The notes beneath the pieces were generated by a model. The model was not told the DNA's origin. It ran no database searches and was given only the letters and a program-made list of their open reading frames with translations. Positions 52,034 to 61,977 of a stretch of DNA of 64,000 nucleotides are shown here, piece after piece (position 1 is the stretch's first letter; every line of letters starts with the position of its first letter). The stretch lies in contig NZ_FYDJ01000025.1 of the NCBI RefSeq assembly GCF_900187425.1, positions 1 to 64,000 on the forward strand, written 5' to 3'. Source of the DNA: Pseudomonas sp. Irchel s3h14 (GTDB lineage Bacteria > Pseudomonadota > Gammaproteobacteria > Pseudomonadales > Pseudomonadaceae). Made by a program: the position numbers and the translations under genes.

Positions 52034-53401
52034 ATGACCTATCGCTACAAAGTTGCACTAATATTCCTGATCGGCTTTTTTATAGACTGCATTAACATCT
52101 TTATGTCGGCGGTCGCATTACCGAGTATATCGACGGCGCTGCACGTTAGTACTTCAGACGTTGCCTGGGTGGCTAACGCTTATATTCTGGGGCTGACACT
52201 GATCATCCCGGTCAGCACCTGGCTGGCCGGTCGTTTTGGCAGCCGGGAAATCCTCACCGCCTCGATGATCGTATTCACCGCTTCCGTGTGGATGTGCGGG
52301 CTGGCCAACAGTTTCAACGAGCTGGTGATCTGGCGCTTCGTCCAGGGGATTGGCGGCGGCCTTTTGATTCCAGTCGGCCAGGCGCTGACGTTCAACCTGT
52401 TCAAGGGCGAGCAGCGGGCGAAAATATCCACATTGGTCATGGCCGTTGCCCTGATAGCGCCCGCCATTTCACCAACCATAGGCGGTGTCATCGTCGACAG
52501 CAGCTCCTGGCGCTGGGTGTTCTACAGCAACATCCCGTTCTCGCTGATCGCGGCATTGCTGTCCTGGTTCTGGATCAACGAAGCGCGGCCGACGAGTTTG
52601 CCCCGGCCCGACATCAAGGGCTTGCTGCTGGTCAGCGCGGCACTCGGCAGCCTGCTGATGGGCATGTCGTTGTATGGCGGCGACGCTCCGGCATGGGTGG
52701 CCGCCCTCTTCGTCATGGCCGGCGTCGCTTTCGTCGTGCTGTACGGGCTGCACTACCGCACATGCAAAAAACCGATCATTGAACTGAGCCTGCTCAAAAG
52801 CAAAAAACTCAGCACCTCCATCTTTATCTATTACGCGATTCCCGGTGTATTCACGGGGGTCAACTTGATGAGCATCTTCTTCCTGCAAAACACCCTGCAC
52901 TTCAGCGCCCGACTGACAGGAATGTTCATGATCCTCTACGCCATCGGCGCGTTCATCGCGATGCTGATCTGTGGCCGGGTCTATAACCGGATGGGCGCGA
53001 AGCGGCTGTTTGCCCTCGGCATGCTCTTGCACAGCGCCGGCATCGCCACCCTGGTACTGGTGAACGATCCCTCAGACTTTCTGGTGATTGTCATCGCCTA
53101 CAGCTTGATGGGGATCGGCGGCGGCATCGGTGCCAACACAGCACAAACCACGTCGCTGATGGACTTCGAGGGCAATGACACCCACAAGGCCAGTGTCATC
53201 TGGAACATCAACCGACAGATGTCATTCAGCATCGACGCTGCCCTCTTCCTGATGGTTTTCAACCTGCTCTTGAAGCATTTCGATACCACCCAGGCCTACC
53301 ACGTGACCTTTGCCATCGCCGCGCTGGTGGGCCTGTTCCCACTCTTTCAACTGAGTCAGTTGAACACTCAAAAGGACTGTCATGCACAACAAAATAGTTG
53401 A
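52034..53401 (+). CDS. MFS multidrug exporter, EmrB/QacA-like (DHA2)
   Basis: 455 residues from the ATG at 52034 (GGGG 9 bases upstream). An in-frame TTG seven codons earlier is less likely. About 14 hydrophobic segments are visible. Diagnostic motifs include ALPSISTALHVSTSDVAWVANAYILGL (motif D1-like) and LAGRFGSREILTASMIVF (motif A), and QGIGGGLLIPVGQAL (motif C region). It is expected to export small hydrophobic compounds by proton antiport. It is divergent from a LysR gene and overlaps the next gene by 20 bases, so the three form a regulatory cassette. Confidence 0.88.
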   Translation: MTYRYKVALIFLIGFFIDCINIFMSAVALPSISTALHVSTSDVAWVANAYILGLTLIIPVSTWLAGRFGSREILTASMIVFTASVWMCGLANSFNELVIWRFVQGIGGGLLIPVGQALTFNLFKGEQRAKISTLVMAVALIAPAISPTIGGVIVDSSSWRWVFYSNIPFSLIAALLSWFWINEARPTSLPRPDIKGLLLVSAALGSLLMGMSLYGGDAPAWVAALFVMAGVAFVVLYGLHYRTCKKPIIELSLLKSKKLSTSIFIYYAIPGVFTGVNLMSIFFLQNTLHFSARLTGMFMILYAIGAFIAMLICGRVYNRMGAKRLFALGMLLHSAGIATLVLVNDPSDFLVIVIAYSLMGIGGGIGANTAQTTSLMDFEGNDTHKASVIWNINRQMSFSIDAALFLMVFNLLLKHFDTTQAYHVTFAIAALVGLFPLFQLSQLNTQKDCHAQQNS

Positions 53402-53792
53402 ACAGGCGCACCACAGCATTCATCACGTGCACGCGTTGATCCACACCCTGTTCACCGACGCAAACGGTAAGGGGCAGCCCGCTCTCGAGCCGCTGATGTC
53501 TGAGTTCGCCGAGCACTTCACCATGGTTACCACTTCGGCCGCCATCGTCAGCCGGGCGATGGTCGAACAGATGTTCAAAGGTGCAGTCGGCGCCAAGCCA
53601 GGCCTGGAGATCGTCATCAGCGACCTGCAGACGGTATGGCAGGAAGGCAACAGCGTGGCGATTCGCTACAAGGAAACCCATCGCCTCGGCCAGCGCGAAA
53701 GCTCACGGGTTTCGGTGGCGATCATTGGCATGCATCACCACAACGCCCAATGGACCTACCTGCATGAGACGCCGCTCAGCCAGGAAAGCTGA
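53382..53792 (+). CDS. SnoaL/NTF2-like protein of unknown function
   Basis: 136 residues. The compact alpha+beta pattern (LMSEFAEHFTMVTTSAAIVSRAMVEQMFKG, then SDLQTVWQEGNSVAIRYKETHR and RVSVAIIGMHHHNAQWTYLHET) resembles the DUF4440/SnoaL NTF2-like cone fold, often a cyclase, isomerase or binding domain. The assignment rests on pattern only. Its start lies 20 bases inside the MFS gene, so it is co-translated. A role in modifying or sensing the exported compound is inference. Confidence 0.65.
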   Translation: MHNKIVEQAHHSIHHVHALIHTLFTDANGKGQPALEPLMSEFAEHFTMVTTSAAIVSRAMVEQMFKGAVGAKPGLEIVISDLQTVWQEGNSVAIRYKETHRLGQRESSRVSVAIIGMHHHNAQWTYLHETPLSQES

Positions 53793-53860
53793 TTCTCGTA
53801 TGAACGGCACGATTACTGGCTCTTATCTGGCCAATAGGGCGTTAGCGGCCGCAAACACCA

Positions 53861-53905
53861 TTCGGTTTTCCGAACGCGACCTGCCGGTCGATTCGGTTAA
53901 CCGGA
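53861..53905 (+). promoter_or_regulatory. two AauR-type operator palindromes upstream of aatJ
   Basis: TTCGGTTTTCCGAA at 53861-53874 matches exactly the TTCGG-N4-CCGAA motif reported for P. putida AauR (from memory). TTCGGTTAACCGGA at 53892-53905 is a one-mismatch copy. The starts are 31 bases apart, about three helical turns, so both would face the same side of the DNA. Confidence 0.7.
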
Positions 53906-53981
53906 TTTCCCTAACATCAAAAACCTCGCCATAAATATTTAATCCCCTTATAAATCAATAAGTTGATCTATTCAGCCTGGC

Positions 53982-53998
53982 CTGGCACGAGTCATGCT
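53982..53998 (+). promoter_or_regulatory. sigma-54 (-24/-12) promoter of aatJQMP
   Basis: CTGGCACGAGTCATGCT has the invariant GG and GC with 10 bases between them and matches the TGGCAC-N5-TTGC consensus closely. It is 115 bases before aatJ and 77 bases downstream of the second AauR palindrome, the right layout for an NtrC-type activator. Confidence 0.75.
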
Positions 53999-54113
53999 CT
54001 ACACTCTTGGACGAATGTCCGCTGAGCCAACCCTTCAGGAGCCGGCAAGCATTCAAAGCACAAAAAGGGCCGATGAACTGGCTCCATATAAAAACAATGT
54101 CGAGGAAAATTTG

Positions 54114-55028
54114 ATGCGCATCGTTCCCCATCTCCTGGGCGCAGCCATTGCTGCCGCTCTGATCAGCACTCCAGTTTTCGCCGCCGAACTCACCGGCACC
54201 CTGAAGAAGATCAAAGAGTCCGGCGTTATCACCCTCGGGCATCGTGACGCTTCCATTCCGTTTTCCTATATCGCGGACGCTTCCGGCAAACCGGTTGGCT
54301 ACTCCCACGATATCCAGCTGAAAATCGTTGAAGCCATCAAGAAAGACCTGGACATGCCGAACCTCCAGGTCAAATACAACCTGGTGACCTCGCAAACCCG
54401 TATCCCGCTGGTGCAGAACGGCACCGTGGACGTCGAGTGCGGCTCCACCACCAACAACGTCGAGCGTCAGCAGCAAGTTGACTTCTCCGTCGGCATCTTC
54501 GAAATCGGCACCAAGCTGCTGGCCAAGAAAGATTCGCCATACAAAGACTTCCCGGACCTGAAAGGCAAGAACGTCGTGACCACCGCCGGCACCACGTCCG
54601 AGCGCATCCTCAAGTCGATGAACGCCGACAAGCAGATGGGCATGAACGTCATCTCCGCCAAAGACCACGGCGAGTCCTTCAACATGCTGGAAAGCGGCCG
54701 CGCCGTGGCTTTCATGATGGACGACGCCTTGCTGGCCGGTGAAATGGCCAAGGCCAAGAAGCCAACCGATTGGTCCGTGACCGGTACTGCACAGTCCTAC
54801 GAAATCTACGGCTGCATGGTCCGCAAGGGCGACGCTCCGTTCAAGAAGGCTGTGGATGACGCGATCGTTGCGACCTACAAGTCCGGCGAGATCAACAAGA
54901 TCTACGAAAAATGGTTCATGACGCCAATCCCGCCAAAAGGCCTGAACCTGATGTTCCCGATGAGCGACGAGCTCAAGGCCCTGATCGCCAATCCGACCGA
55001 TAAAGCGGCTGACGAAAAGAAATCCTGA
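54114..55028 (+). CDS. aatJ: glutamate/aspartate ABC transporter, periplasmic binding protein
   Basis: 304 residues from the ATG at 54114 (GAGG 8 bases upstream). The signal peptide MRIVPHLLGAAIAAALISTPVFA is cleaved before AEL. The mature protein has the solute-binding pattern LKKIKESGVITLGHRDASIPFSYIADASGKPVGYSHDIQ and GTVDVECGSTTNNVERQQQVDFS. It captures acidic amino acids for AatQMP. It is the first gene of the operon, with AauR palindromes and a sigma-54 promoter upstream. A stem of 16 base positions separates it from aatQ, as often seen where binding protein is needed in excess. Confidence 0.93.
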   Translation: MRIVPHLLGAAIAAALISTPVFAAELTGTLKKIKESGVITLGHRDASIPFSYIADASGKPVGYSHDIQLKIVEAIKKDLDMPNLQVKYNLVTSQTRIPLVQNGTVDVECGSTTNNVERQQQVDFSVGIFEIGTKLLAKKDSPYKDFPDLKGKNVVTTAGTTSERILKSMNADKQMGMNVISAKDHGESFNMLESGRAVAFMMDDALLAGEMAKAKKPTDWSVTGTAQSYEIYGCMVRKGDAPFKKAVDDAIVATYKSGEINKIYEKWFMTPIPPKGLNLMFPMSDELKALIANPTDKAADEKKS

Positions 55029-55042
55029 TTTCTGACTAACCT

Positions 55043-55078
55043 TATCCCCTGAGAGGGCCACGGCCCTTTCAGGGGATA
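55043..55078 (+). terminator. intercistronic stem between aatJ and aatQ
   Basis: TATCCCCTGAGAGGGC and GCCCTTTCAGGGGATA pair at 15 of 16 positions around CACG. There is no T run, so it probably stabilises the aatJ message and lets a fraction of transcripts continue to aatQ. Confidence 0.65.
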
Positions 55079-55220
55079 GTCACTCCCTGCTGGCATTTTT
55101 GGAAACACTCGAACCGGTGGCTGTCGAGCCGCTCGTGTGTGCCTGATCGTCAAGATCAGGCGGGAACGGAGCTTCCCCAGGCGGGCACTTGTACATCGAA
55201 CGATCTGAGGGGAGACCCTA

Positions 55221-55967
55221 ATGAATTACAACTGGGACTGGGGCGTGTTCTTCAAGTCCACCGGCGTGGGCAGCGAGACGTATCTCGACTGGTACGTCGC
55301 CGGTTTGGGCTGGACCATCGCCATCGCCGTCGTGGCCTGGATCATTGCCCTGCTGCTGGGCTCGATTCTGGGTGTCATGCGCACCGTACCGAACCGCATC
55401 GTATCGGGCATCGCGACCTGTTACGTCGAACTCTTCCGTAACGTGCCGCTGCTGGTTCAGCTGTTCATCTGGTACTTCCTGGTGCCCGATCTGCTGCCTG
55501 CGGACCTGCAAGAGTGGTACAAGCAGGACCTGAACCCGACCACCTCGGCGTACCTGAGCGTTGTCGTCTGCCTTGGCCTGTTCACCGCTGCTCGCGTTTG
55601 TGAACAAGTGCGTACCGGTATCCAGGCGCTGCCTCGCGGCCAGGAATCCGCCGCTCGCGCCATGGGCTTCAAGCTGCCGCAGATCTACTGGAACGTGCTG
55701 CTGCCCCAGGCTTACAGGATCATCATTCCGCCGCTCACCTCGGAATTCCTGAACGTGTTCAAGAACTCTTCGGTCGCGTCGCTGATCGGCCTGATGGAGT
55801 TGCTCGCGCAGACCAAACAGACCGCCGAGTTCTCCGCCAACCTGTTCGAAGCCTTCACCCTGGCAACGCTGATCTACTTCACGCTGAACATGGGCCTGAT
55901 GCTGCTGATGCGCATGGTCGAGAAGAAAGTCGCCGTACCGGGCCTGATCTCCGTAGGGGGTAAATGA
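55221..55967 (+). CDS. aatQ: glutamate/aspartate ABC transporter permease AatQ
   Basis: 248 residues with five or six membrane helices. The conserved permease loop (EAA motif) is visible as GIQALPRGQESAARAMGFKLPQIYWNVLLPQAYRIIIPPL. It pairs with AatM to form the channel of a His/Glu/Gln-type polar amino acid importer. An N-terminal FKSTGVGSETYLDWYVAGLGWT segment is typical of GltJ. It overlaps aatM by 4 bases. Confidence 0.93.
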   Translation: MNYNWDWGVFFKSTGVGSETYLDWYVAGLGWTIAIAVVAWIIALLLGSILGVMRTVPNRIVSGIATCYVELFRNVPLLVQLFIWYFLVPDLLPADLQEWYKQDLNPTTSAYLSVVVCLGLFTAARVCEQVRTGIQALPRGQESAARAMGFKLPQIYWNVLLPQAYRIIIPPLTSEFLNVFKNSSVASLIGLMELLAQTKQTAEFSANLFEAFTLATLIYFTLNMGLMLLMRMVEKKVAVPGLISVGGK

Positions 55968-56638
55968 TGGAATTCGACTTCTCGGGCATCATCCCGTCCC
56001 TGCCGGGTTTGTGGAACGGCATGGTCATGACCCTGCAACTGATGGCGCTGGGCGTCGTCGGCGGGATCATCCTCGGCACGATCCTGGCGCTGATGCGCCT
56101 GTCACACAGCAAACTGTTGTCGAACATTGCCGGCGCCTACGTTAACTACTTCCGCTCGATTCCGCTGCTGCTGGTGATCACCTGGTTCTACCTGGCGGTG
56201 CCGTTCGTACTGCGCTGGATCACTGGCGAAGACACCCCGATCGGCGCGTTCGCCTCCTGCATCGTGGCGTTCATGATGTTCGAAGCGGCGTACTTCTGCG
56301 AAATCGTCCGGGCCGGTGTCCAGTCGATTTCCAAGGGTCAGATGGGTGCTGCCCAAGCCTTGGGCATGACGTATAGCCAGATGATGCGGTTGATCATCCT
56401 GCCGCAAGCGTTCCGCAAGATGACCCCGCTGCTGCTGCAACAGAGCATTATCCTGTTTCAGGACACCTCGCTGGTCTACGCGGTCGGTCTGGTGGACTTC
56501 CTCAATGCCTCGCGTGCCAGTGGCGACATCATCGGTCGCTCCAACGAGTTCCTGATCTTTGCAGGTCTCACGTACTTCACAATCAGCTTTGCCGCCTCGC
56601 TGCTGGTCAAGCGTCTGCAAAAAAGGTTTGCCGTATGA
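55964..56638 (+). CDS. aatM: glutamate/aspartate ABC transporter permease AatM
   Basis: 224 residues (223 from the second ATG). It has five hydrophobic helices, and the EAA loop is GVQSISKGQMGAAQALGMTYSQMMRLIILPQAFRKMTPLL. It starts within the aatQ stop codon (ATGA) and ends by overlapping aatP by 4 bases, so Q, M and P are made in step. Confidence 0.93.
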   Translation: MMEFDFSGIIPSLPGLWNGMVMTLQLMALGVVGGIILGTILALMRLSHSKLLSNIAGAYVNYFRSIPLLLVITWFYLAVPFVLRWITGEDTPIGAFASCIVAFMMFEAAYFCEIVRAGVQSISKGQMGAAQALGMTYSQMMRLIILPQAFRKMTPLLLQQSIILFQDTSLVYAVGLVDFLNASRASGDIIGRSNEFLIFAGLTYFTISFAASLLVKRLQKRFAV

Positions 56639-57369
56639 TCTCTATCAAGAATGTCAACAAGTGGTATGGCGACTTCCAGGTACTGACTGACTGCAGCACC
56701 GAGGTCAAAAAAGGCGAAGTGATTGTGGTGTGCGGGCCGTCCGGTTCCGGCAAATCCACCCTGATCAAATGCGTCAATGCCCTGGAACCGTTCCAGAAAG
56801 GCGACGTGGTGGTCGATGGCACGTCCATCGCCGACCCGAAGACCGACCTGCCGAAACTGCGTTCGCGCGTTGGCATGGTGTTCCAGCATTTCGAACTGTT
56901 CCCGCACCTGACCATCACCGAAAACCTGACCATCGCGCAGATCAAGGTGTTGGGCCGCAGCAAGGAAGAAGCCACCAAGAAAGGCCTGCAACTGCTTGAG
57001 CGCGTCGGGCTGTCTGCCCATGCGCATAAGCATCCGGGCCAGCTCTCCGGTGGTCAGCAACAGCGTGTGGCGATTGCCCGTGCGCTGGCGATGGACCCGA
57101 TCGTCATGCTGTTCGACGAACCGACCTCGGCGCTGGACCCTGAAATGGTCAACGAAGTACTCGACGTGATGGTGCAACTGGCCCACGAAGGCATGACCAT
57201 GATGTGCGTGACCCACGAAATGGGCTTCGCCCGTAAAGTGGCGGACCGGGTGATCTTCATGGACCAGGGCAAGATCATCGAAGACTGCAAGAAAGAGGAG
57301 TTCTTCGGCGACATCAATGCCCGCGCCGAGCGTACGCAGCATTTCCTCGCCAAGATTCTGCAGCACTAA
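56635..57369 (+). CDS. aatP: glutamate/aspartate ABC transporter ATPase AatP
   Basis: 244 residues. Walker A GPSGSGKST, Q-loop VFQHFELFPHLT, signature LSGGQQQRVAIA, Walker B VMLFDEPTSALDPEMV and H-loop CVTHEM are complete. It energises import of acidic amino acids through AatQM. It is the last gene of the operon; a repeat pair follows before aauS. In PAO1, asparaginase and glutamyltranspeptidase genes sit between the transporter and the two-component genes (from memory), and they are absent here. Confidence 0.94.
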   Translation: MISIKNVNKWYGDFQVLTDCSTEVKKGEVIVVCGPSGSGKSTLIKCVNALEPFQKGDVVVDGTSIADPKTDLPKLRSRVGMVFQHFELFPHLTITENLTIAQIKVLGRSKEEATKKGLQLLERVGLSAHAHKHPGQLSGGQQQRVAIARALAMDPIVMLFDEPTSALDPEMVNEVLDVMVQLAHEGMTMMCVTHEMGFARKVADRVIFMDQGKIIEDCKKEEFFGDINARAERTQHFLAKILQH

Positions 57370-57390
57370 GAAAGGCACCGCTCCCCAAAT

Positions 57391-57478
57391 GTGGGAGCGG
57401 GCTTGCTCGCGATAGCGGACTGACATTCAACATCAATGTTGACTGAAATGGCCTCATCGCGAGCAAGCTCGCTCCCAC
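57391..57478. repeat. REP pair between aatP and aauS
   Basis: Complete arms GTGGGAGCGGGCTTGCTCGC and GCGAGCAAGCTCGCTCCCAC. It belongs to the same family as 12394, 17265 and 21895. Confidence 0.9.
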
Positions 57479-57533
57479 AGGGGCCGGTGGTGGTGCTCTA
57501 AGTAAGTGTTGTGGTTGACCCAAGGCATCTGTG

Positions 57534-59431
57534 ATGAAATGCGACCCCAATCTCTATCGCGCCGCGCCGCCATCACTCGCCGTGAAACCCCGTCTGATTC
57601 GCCATCTGTTCCTGCCGCCGCTGGTCATCGCCCTGATGATCGGATTGGGTTACCTCGGTTTCTGGGTCAGTGAACACTACGGGATCCGCAGCCTCAGCGA
57701 GAACGGCCAGCGTCAGCTGGAACTTCACGCCCGCGCCGTCGAGAGCGAGATCAGCAAGTACACCTACCTGCCCAGCCTGCTGGAACTCGAATCCAGCGTT
57801 TCGAAGCTGTTGGCCGACTCGTCACCGGAACACCGGCAGACGGTCAATGAATACCTCGAAGGCCTGAACCGGCGCAGCCGCAGTCGGGCTATCTACGTGA
57901 TGGACACCACCGGCCGTGTCATGGCCACCAGCAACTGGCGCGATGTCGACAGCTACCTGGGCGAAGACCTGTCCTTCCGCGCCTATTTCCAGAATGCCGT
58001 TCGCGGTCAGCCGGGGCGCTTCTATGGCATCGGCAGCACCAGCGGCGAACCCGGTTACTACCTGGCTCATGGCCTGGAAGAACACGGCAAGATCATCGGT
58101 GTCGCGGTGGTCAAGGTCCGCCTCGAAGCCATGGAAGAACGCTGGCAGCGCGCGCGGCTGGAAGCTTTCGTCAGCGATGAAAACGGCATCATCATTCTTT
58201 CCAGCGATCCGGCACGGCGCCTGAAATCGGTTGTTCCGTTGAGCGACGAAACGAAAGAAAAACTGGCCCGCAGCCTTCAGTACTACTGGTTCCCGCTGAA
58301 CGAACTGCAACCGCTGGCCCGGGAAAAACTGGCCGAAGGCGAGGAAAAACTGACCTTCCCCGCCAACAGCGAAGTGGAATCCGATGAAGAGGACATCAGC
58401 TACCTGTCGCAAACCCGGCCATTGAGCGATACCCCGTGGAATTTCACCCTGCTCACCCCCCTGCAGGATTTGCGCCGCGAAGCGATCAGTCAGGGGATTC
58501 TGGTGGCGGTGGCGTTTGCCCTGGTGGCGTTCCTGCTGATCGCCTGGAACGAGCGGCGCAAGGTCATTGCCACCCGCCTCGCCGCCCGGGAAGCCTTGCA
58601 GGAAGCCAACAATCAACTGGAGCGTCGGATTACCGAACGCACCACTGATCTGCGCGCCAGCAACGAACGGCTCAAGGGCCAGATCCGCGAACGGCGTGTG
58701 GCCGAAGAGACGCTACGCCGCGCCCAGGATGAACTGGTGCAGGCCGGTAAACTCGCGGCCATCGGCCAGATGTCCACCAGCATCGCCCACGAATTGAACC
58801 AGCCACTGGCGGCGCTGCGAACCTTGTCCGGCAACACCGTGCGGTTTCTGGAACGCGGTCAACTGGACGTTGCCAGCACCAACCTCAAGACCATCAACGA
58901 ACTGATCGACCGCATGGGCCGAATCACCGCCAGCCTGCGTTCGTTCGCTCGCCGCGGCGACGACAAAGGTCAGGCCAGCCTCGGCAAAGCGGTGGATGCA
59001 GCCTTGCAACTGCTCGGTGGTCGCGTGGAAAGCGCTCATCTGCAGCTGCACCGAGACTTCGCCGATCTGCAAGTGCAGATCGACCAGACGCGTCTGGAGC
59101 AGATTCTGGTCAACCTGATCGGCAACGCCCTCGACGCCATGCAGGCACAACCACTGCCAGAACTGTGGCTTGAAGGCGAAGAGTTCGATGGCAAATATCG
59201 CCTTCGTGTACGCGACAACGGCCACGGCATCGACGTCGAAGCACGTAAACATCTATTCGAACCGTTCTTCACCACCAAACCCGGCGAACAGGGCCTGGGC
59301 CTCGGCCTGACCCTTTCCGCCAGCCTGGCCGCCGCTACTGGCGGGCATCTGGGTGTCGAGCACCCGGCCAGCGGTGGTACCACCTTCGTCCTCAGTTTAC
59401 CGTTGGTAAGCCCCACTCACGCCGAGCCAAT

Positions 59432-59435
<4 letters not shown>
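57534..59435 (+). CDS. aauS: AauS, sensor kinase for acidic amino acids
   Basis: 633 residues from the ATG at 57534 (AAGG 8 bases upstream; a GTG directly before it is unlikely). An N-terminal membrane helix (about 25-46) and a second near residue 320 enclose a long periplasmic Cache-like sensor of about 270 residues (NRRSRSRAIYVMDTTGRVMATSNW...). A coiled coil precedes the HisKA box SIAHELNQPLAALRTL and the ATPase domain with GQGLGLGLTL-like glycine box. The architecture is that of DctB. It phosphorylates AauR, encoded with a 4-base overlap, in response to external glutamate or aspartate (known for P. putida). Confidence 0.9.
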
Positions 59436-60759
<1,324 letters not shown>

Positions 60760-60760
<1 letters not shown>

Positions 60761-61098
60761 TGGACCTGATCCTCAAAGCAACCCTGGGCGCGGCCGTGGT
60801 GGTGATCCTCGCCGCCCTGGCCCGGACCAAAAACTATTACATCGCCGGATTGGTGCCGCTGTTTCCGACCTTTGCACTGATTGCTCATTACATCGTCGGC
60901 AAGGGTCGTTCGCTGGAGGATTTGAAGACCACCATCGTGTTTGGGATGTGGTCAATCATTCCTTACTTCATCTACCTGGCGACGTTGTATGTGATGGTGG
61001 ACCGGATGCGGCTGGAGGCTTCGCTTGCTGTGGCGGCGGTGGCTTGGTTGATCGCGGCGACTGTGCTCGTGACTGTCTGGGTTCGCTTCCAAGCCTGA
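60760..61098 (+). CDS. glpM: GlpM-family small membrane protein
   Basis: 112 residues with four hydrophobic helices (MDLILKATLGAAVVVILAAL, YYIAGLVPLFPTFALIAHYIVG, FGMWSIIPYFIYLATLYVMV and LAVAAVAWLIAATVLVTVWV). It was first noticed next to glpD in P. aeruginosa and linked to alginate production. Its function is unknown. Here it is separated from glpD by the LysR/MFS cassette and the aat-aau genes, and overlaps the aauR stop (TGATG), so it is transcribed with aauSR. Confidence 0.88.
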
Positions 61099-61103
61099 CT
61101 TTT

Positions 61104-61206
61104 GATCGTTCCCACGCTCTGCGTGGGAATGCAGCCCGTGACGCTCCGCGTCACTGGACGCGGAGCGTCCCTAGAGGCATTCCCACGCGGGAGCGTGGGA
61201 ACGATC
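61104..61206. repeat. palindromic repeat pair, GATCGTTCCCACGC family
   Basis: Same family as 4135-4245, with outer arms GATCGTTCCCACGCTCTGCG and CGGGAGCGTGGGAACGATC, here with one arm slightly changed. It lies between convergent glpM and the DsbA-family gene and may also stop transcription. Confidence 0.88.
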
Positions 61207-61216
61207 TCCGGTCAGG

Positions 61217-61882
61217 TCAGCTCACCGTCCCGCCCTTCGCTTCGCTCATGATTTGCCGAATCGCCCCGACGAACGTTTCCACCGGCTGCCCGCCAGTGAC
61301 TGCGTATTGTCCGTTGAATACCACCATCGGCACCGAACTGACGCCTCGCGACAGCCACAACTGCTCTTCTTCAAGAACCTCTTTAGCAAACTCGTCCGAC
61401 GCCAGAATTGCCTCGGCTCGCGACCGATCCAGCCCCACGCTTTCGGCGATCTGCGCCAACTGCCCATGGTCGGACGGATTGCCGCCCTCGGTGAAATACG
61501 CCTTGAACAGCGCCTCTTTCAGATTGAACTGCAACCCTTCCAGTCCCGCCCAGAACAGCAAGCGGTGGGCATCGAAGGTGTTGTAGATGCGACTGTTGCC
61601 GTCCGTGCGAAACGCAAACCCGACCTCGGCGCCGCGCGCGCGGATCATCTCGCGATTCTTCTGGGATTGCTCGGGCGTCGAGCCGTACTTCTCGGTGATG
61701 TGTTCGGTGATGTTCTGCCCTTCAGGCCCCATCTTCGGGTTCAGTTCGAACGGCTGGAAACGGATCTCGGCCTGCACCTCGTCGCCCAGCAAATCCAGGG
61801 CCCGGGTCAGGCCATAGAGGCCGACGACGCACCAGGGGCAGGACACGTCGCTGACGAAATCGATTTTCAGGGGGGTACTCAT
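61217..61882 (-). CDS. DsbA-family thioredoxin-fold oxidoreductase (FrnE-like)
   Basis: 221 residues from the ATG at 61882 (GAGG upstream). The frame extends 27 codons further up but without a ribosome site. The active site is CPWC in DFVSDVSCPWCVVGLYGL near the N-terminus, and the cis-Pro loop is VSSVPMVVFNGQYAVTGGQP. There is no signal peptide, so it acts in the cytoplasm, as for the FrnE/2-hydroxychromene-isomerase-like branch. The partner is unknown. It is separated from the hydrolase gene by 95 bases with an isolated half repeat at about 61937-61966. Confidence 0.88.
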   Translation of the reverse strand: MSTPLKIDFVSDVSCPWCVVGLYGLTRALDLLGDEVQAEIRFQPFELNPKMGPEGQNITEHITEKYGSTPEQSQKNREMIRARGAEVGFAFRTDGNSRIYNTFDAHRLLFWAGLEGLQFNLKEALFKAYFTEGGNPSDHGQLAQIAESVGLDRSRAEAILASDEFAKEVLEEEQLWLSRGVSSVPMVVFNGQYAVTGGQPVETFVGAIRQIMSEAKGGTVS

Positions 61883-61977
61883 CACACACCTCGCAGACTG
61901 GAACGCGCCGGAAAGCTCGAACGATATCACCCGAAAGACCGGAGCGAGCAAGCTCGCCCCCACATTTAATCGGAGGG

